Below, one piece after another: positions 5,225 to 7,118 of a stretch of DNA of 7,118 nucleotides (the first letter of the stretch is position 1; the number at the start of each line of letters is the position of its first letter). A program made the position numbers and the translations under genes. The DNA comes from Clostridia bacterium (GTDB lineage: Bacteria; Bacillota_A; Clostridia; Oscillospirales; Acutalibacteraceae): positions 1-7,118 of the forward strand of contig JAFSTS010000263.1 in assembly GCA_017445685.1 (NCBI GenBank). Direction: 5' to 3'. The notes below the pieces were generated by a model. It had not been told where the DNA came from. It searched no databases and saw nothing but the letters and a program-made list of their open reading frames with translations.

Positions 5225-7118
5225 TCAATCACAGGATTTGTTGTTTTTATCGTGCTTTTTCACAGCTTGGTAGAGGTCTTCGGCACAGTTTCCATTAAAG
5301 TCAAAGAAGAAGTCTTCAAGCCTGTCTTTATACGGCTGTTCAACGGTGAATTTGCTATCGATCATGCTGCACAGATACTCCGACGCTTTGTCGGCTTCGG
5401 TGAACATCGGACCGAACGCGTCCTCAAACGGAAGATCGAGATCACGGTAATGATTCATGCCTGACTTGAACTGCGGATAGTCGGGAACAAAGTACATGAT
5501 CGGACGCTGAAGGTAGGCAAAATCGAAAACATACGACGAAAAGTCCGTCACAAAGGCGTTATAATCGGAGACATTCACATCTCCTCCTACCACATTTACC
5601 CTGTCGCTGTCTATTTCAAAAAGTCCGTCAACACTGCTGATGATCGGATGAAGCTTGACATCAAGATATACATCGTTTTCTTCAAGAGCTTTATGAAGTC
5701 TCTTGTCGGAAAGGAATGTCATAAAGTTTTTACAGTAGTCTGACTTTTTGATTTTTTCGACATTGACATCCCATGTCGACGCAGCGACCTCCGTCGTCAG
5801 ATATTTTCGCCACGAGGGAGCGAAAAGAACTCTGTTTTTCGGCTTGACGGTTTTGTCGATATAGTCATATCTCGCCATGCCCGTTGTCAGCAGTTCGTCC
5901 TGACTGTAGGCGTAGTTTTCCATATAGTTTTTCACTTCAAACGGTGAAGAAACAACTATAGCCTCCGCCTGACTTCTCTCCTGAGAATTTTGAAGCCTCA
6001 GCGACGCATGAAGCACGCCGTGCTGAAGATAGATCGTCCTGAAACGGATGAGGTCTTCATACTGGTATTTCATCTTTGCAGTCTCAAACGGGTTTATCGG
6101 AGAAAGTCCGTAATAAGCGGTAAACACTCTTTCTGCGCAGACAAACAGCAGCCTGTGTTCCGGAGAGCCAAACTCGACAAGATGCTTCTGCTGCTCAGGA
6201 GTGAATACCTTGTTCAAATCTTCATATTCATGAGTCAGCACATAATATCTTTCGATACCGTCGTCATGCTTAAGATCGTTTGCAAACTGGAAAAAGCCGT
6301 TGTCTTTTTCGACTGTATAAAGGTCGTAATACAGCCAGATCCTATGCTTTTTTCTGTATTTTATCGACTGAAGCCTGAGCTTCGTAAGCCTTGGATGAGT
6401 TGAATAAATTGCAGTATTTTTTACATCAAGCGCGTCAATCGCCTTTTGGGAGGCAGGCTTGACTAAAAGACGGGTCTTTTTGTTCTTGATGAAATAATCT
6501 CCGCGGCAGATAGTGTGTCTGTGCTTATTGAAGCCTGAATACGGCATAAACCAGAAATGCGTCTTATAGGTCGTATCTTTAATTCTTACGGCAAATTCTA
6601 TCGACTCGTTTTCCTTCACATTGCACTCATACTTGAACGCAGGGAAATAGTTTGTTACGACCTTTGCCCTGTAATGACTGTGTACTGACATGAAAGTTTC
6701 GAGCTTTCTGTATTCTCCGTTTTCGATCGCGTAAACATCGTAGTCTTTCTTGTCAAGGAAATTGAATATCGGAGACTTGATAAAGCCGGTAAGGGTAAAT
6801 CTGTCGCCGTCAATTCTCGGCTTGTGCCCGATGACGACAAAATCCTCCTGGGAATAAATGCTCACATCGTCTATCAGCAGCTCAAGACCTTCGTCAGACT
6901 GGCTGAAAACAATGTCGGAATTTGTACGCATCCCGATCCAGTAGCACGCTCTGTATATATCTATGCTCGGATGCTCCAGAATTGTTTCAACATCGCATCG
7001 GTTGAGCAAAGCTTCAAACCTCTTCATCGCTTTGGAAAATTCCTCGTCGGAATAATGGTATGGATAAAGAATGTCGTCGCTCAGACGCCATGTGATGTCG
7101 CTTAAAAACATCGACTGG
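5225..7118 (-). CDS. CDP-glycerol glycerophosphotransferase family protein (TagB/TagF-like), 5' end cut by window
   Basis: By family, transfers glycerol-phosphate (or a related unit) from a CDP-activated donor to build teichoic-acid-like or phosphopolyol cell-surface polymers at the cytoplasmic face of the membrane. Numbering is from the first ATG (7111), giving 628 aa. The transferase domain spans about 255-620 and shows LQHG (H364), TGMARYD (410-416), FAPSWR (430-435), KLHP (H488) and TDFSSYVFD (522-530); H364 and H488 match the two conserved His known in TagF. Residues 1-90 are helical and 90-190 beta-rich, resembling the linker in GT2-glycerophosphotransferase fusions. There is no signal peptide. 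The frame has no stop between 7111 and the edge, and the 7 visible upstream bases show no ribosome binding site, so the true start probably lies outside. It ends in TGA, 117 bp before the protease. The exact transferred unit is not determinable. Confidence 0.88.
   Translation of the reverse strand, partial: QSMFLSDITWRLSDDILYPYHYSDEEFSKAMKRFEALLNRCDVETILEHPSIDIYRACYWIGMRTNSDIVFSQSDEGLELLIDDVSIYSQEDFVVIGHKPRIDGDRFTLTGFIKSPIFNFLDKKDYDVYAIENGEYRKLETFMSVHSHYRAKVVTNYFPAFKYECNVKENESIEFAVRIKDTTYKTHFWFMPYSGFNKHRHTICRGDYFIKNKKTRLLVKPASQKAIDALDVKNTAIYSTHPRLTKLRLQSIKYRKKHRIWLYYDLYTVEKDNGFFQFANDLKHDDGIERYYVLTHEYEDLNKVFTPEQQKHLVEFGSPEHRLLFVCAERVFTAYYGLSPINPFETAKMKYQYEDLIRFRTIYLQHGVLHASLRLQNSQERSQAEAIVVSSPFEVKNYMENYAYSQDELLTTGMARYDYIDKTVKPKNRVLFAPSWRKYLTTEVAASTWDVNVEKIKKSDYCKNFMTFLSDKRLHKALEENDVYLDVKLHPIISSVDGLFEIDSDRVNVVGGDVNVSDYNAFVTDFSSYVFDFAYLQRPIMYFVPDYPQFKSGMNHYRDLDLPFEDAFGPMFTEADKASEYLCSMIDSKFTVEQPYKDRLEDFFFDFNGNCAEDLYQAVKKHDKNNKSCD

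Noticed and set aside
5990..6403. Plus-strand open frame of 137 codons opposite the glycerophosphotransferase
   Set aside because: Antisense shadow of a conserved enzyme; its composition follows from the codons of the real gene.

Overview
The window looks like a low-to-mid GC Gram-positive anaerobe of the Clostridia, most likely an Oscillospiraceae/Ruminococcaceae-type gut or rumen bacterium. This is inferred from strong AAGGAGG-type ribosome binding sites, a SigA-type promoter, a teichoic-acid-type glycerophosphotransferase, and secreted enzymes that end in Cys-rich repeats and a dockerin-like pair of calcium loops. No species can be named from the sequence alone.

All three genes lie on the minus strand, so they read from high to low coordinates. 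At the right edge (5225-7118) is the C-terminal part of a CDP-glycerol glycerophosphotransferase family protein. Its reading frame is still open at the window boundary, and its N-terminal region looks like the middle of a larger GT2-glycerophosphotransferase fusion. A 117-bp gap (5108-5224) follows, holding a very good promoter (TTGACT, 17 bp, TAAAAT with an extended -10 TG) that fires into the next gene. Next come a secreted subtilisin-family protease (2441-5107, 888 aa) and, 31 bp later, a secreted alpha/beta-hydrolase of the esterase type (145-2409, 754 aa). A strong rho-independent terminator (95-130) closes the unit. Positions 1-94 are AT-rich and hold no gene that I can see.

The protease and esterase form a two-gene operon. 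Their catalytic domains are unrelated, but they carry the same C-terminal cassette: zinc-ribbon-like Cys/His repeat units (eight in the protease, two in the esterase), an NGFGTG-containing beta module, and a degenerate dockerin-like domain. Both have signal peptides and neither has an LPXTG or other evident anchor. The shared cassette therefore probably determines where the two enzymes sit outside the cell, with the catalytic domains supplying proteolysis and ester hydrolysis. The most distinctive pattern is in the repeats: the H-to-C distance alternates strictly between 13 and 11, C-x9-C-x2-C is invariant wherever the first Cys is present, and in both proteins the last unit has lost its first Cys.
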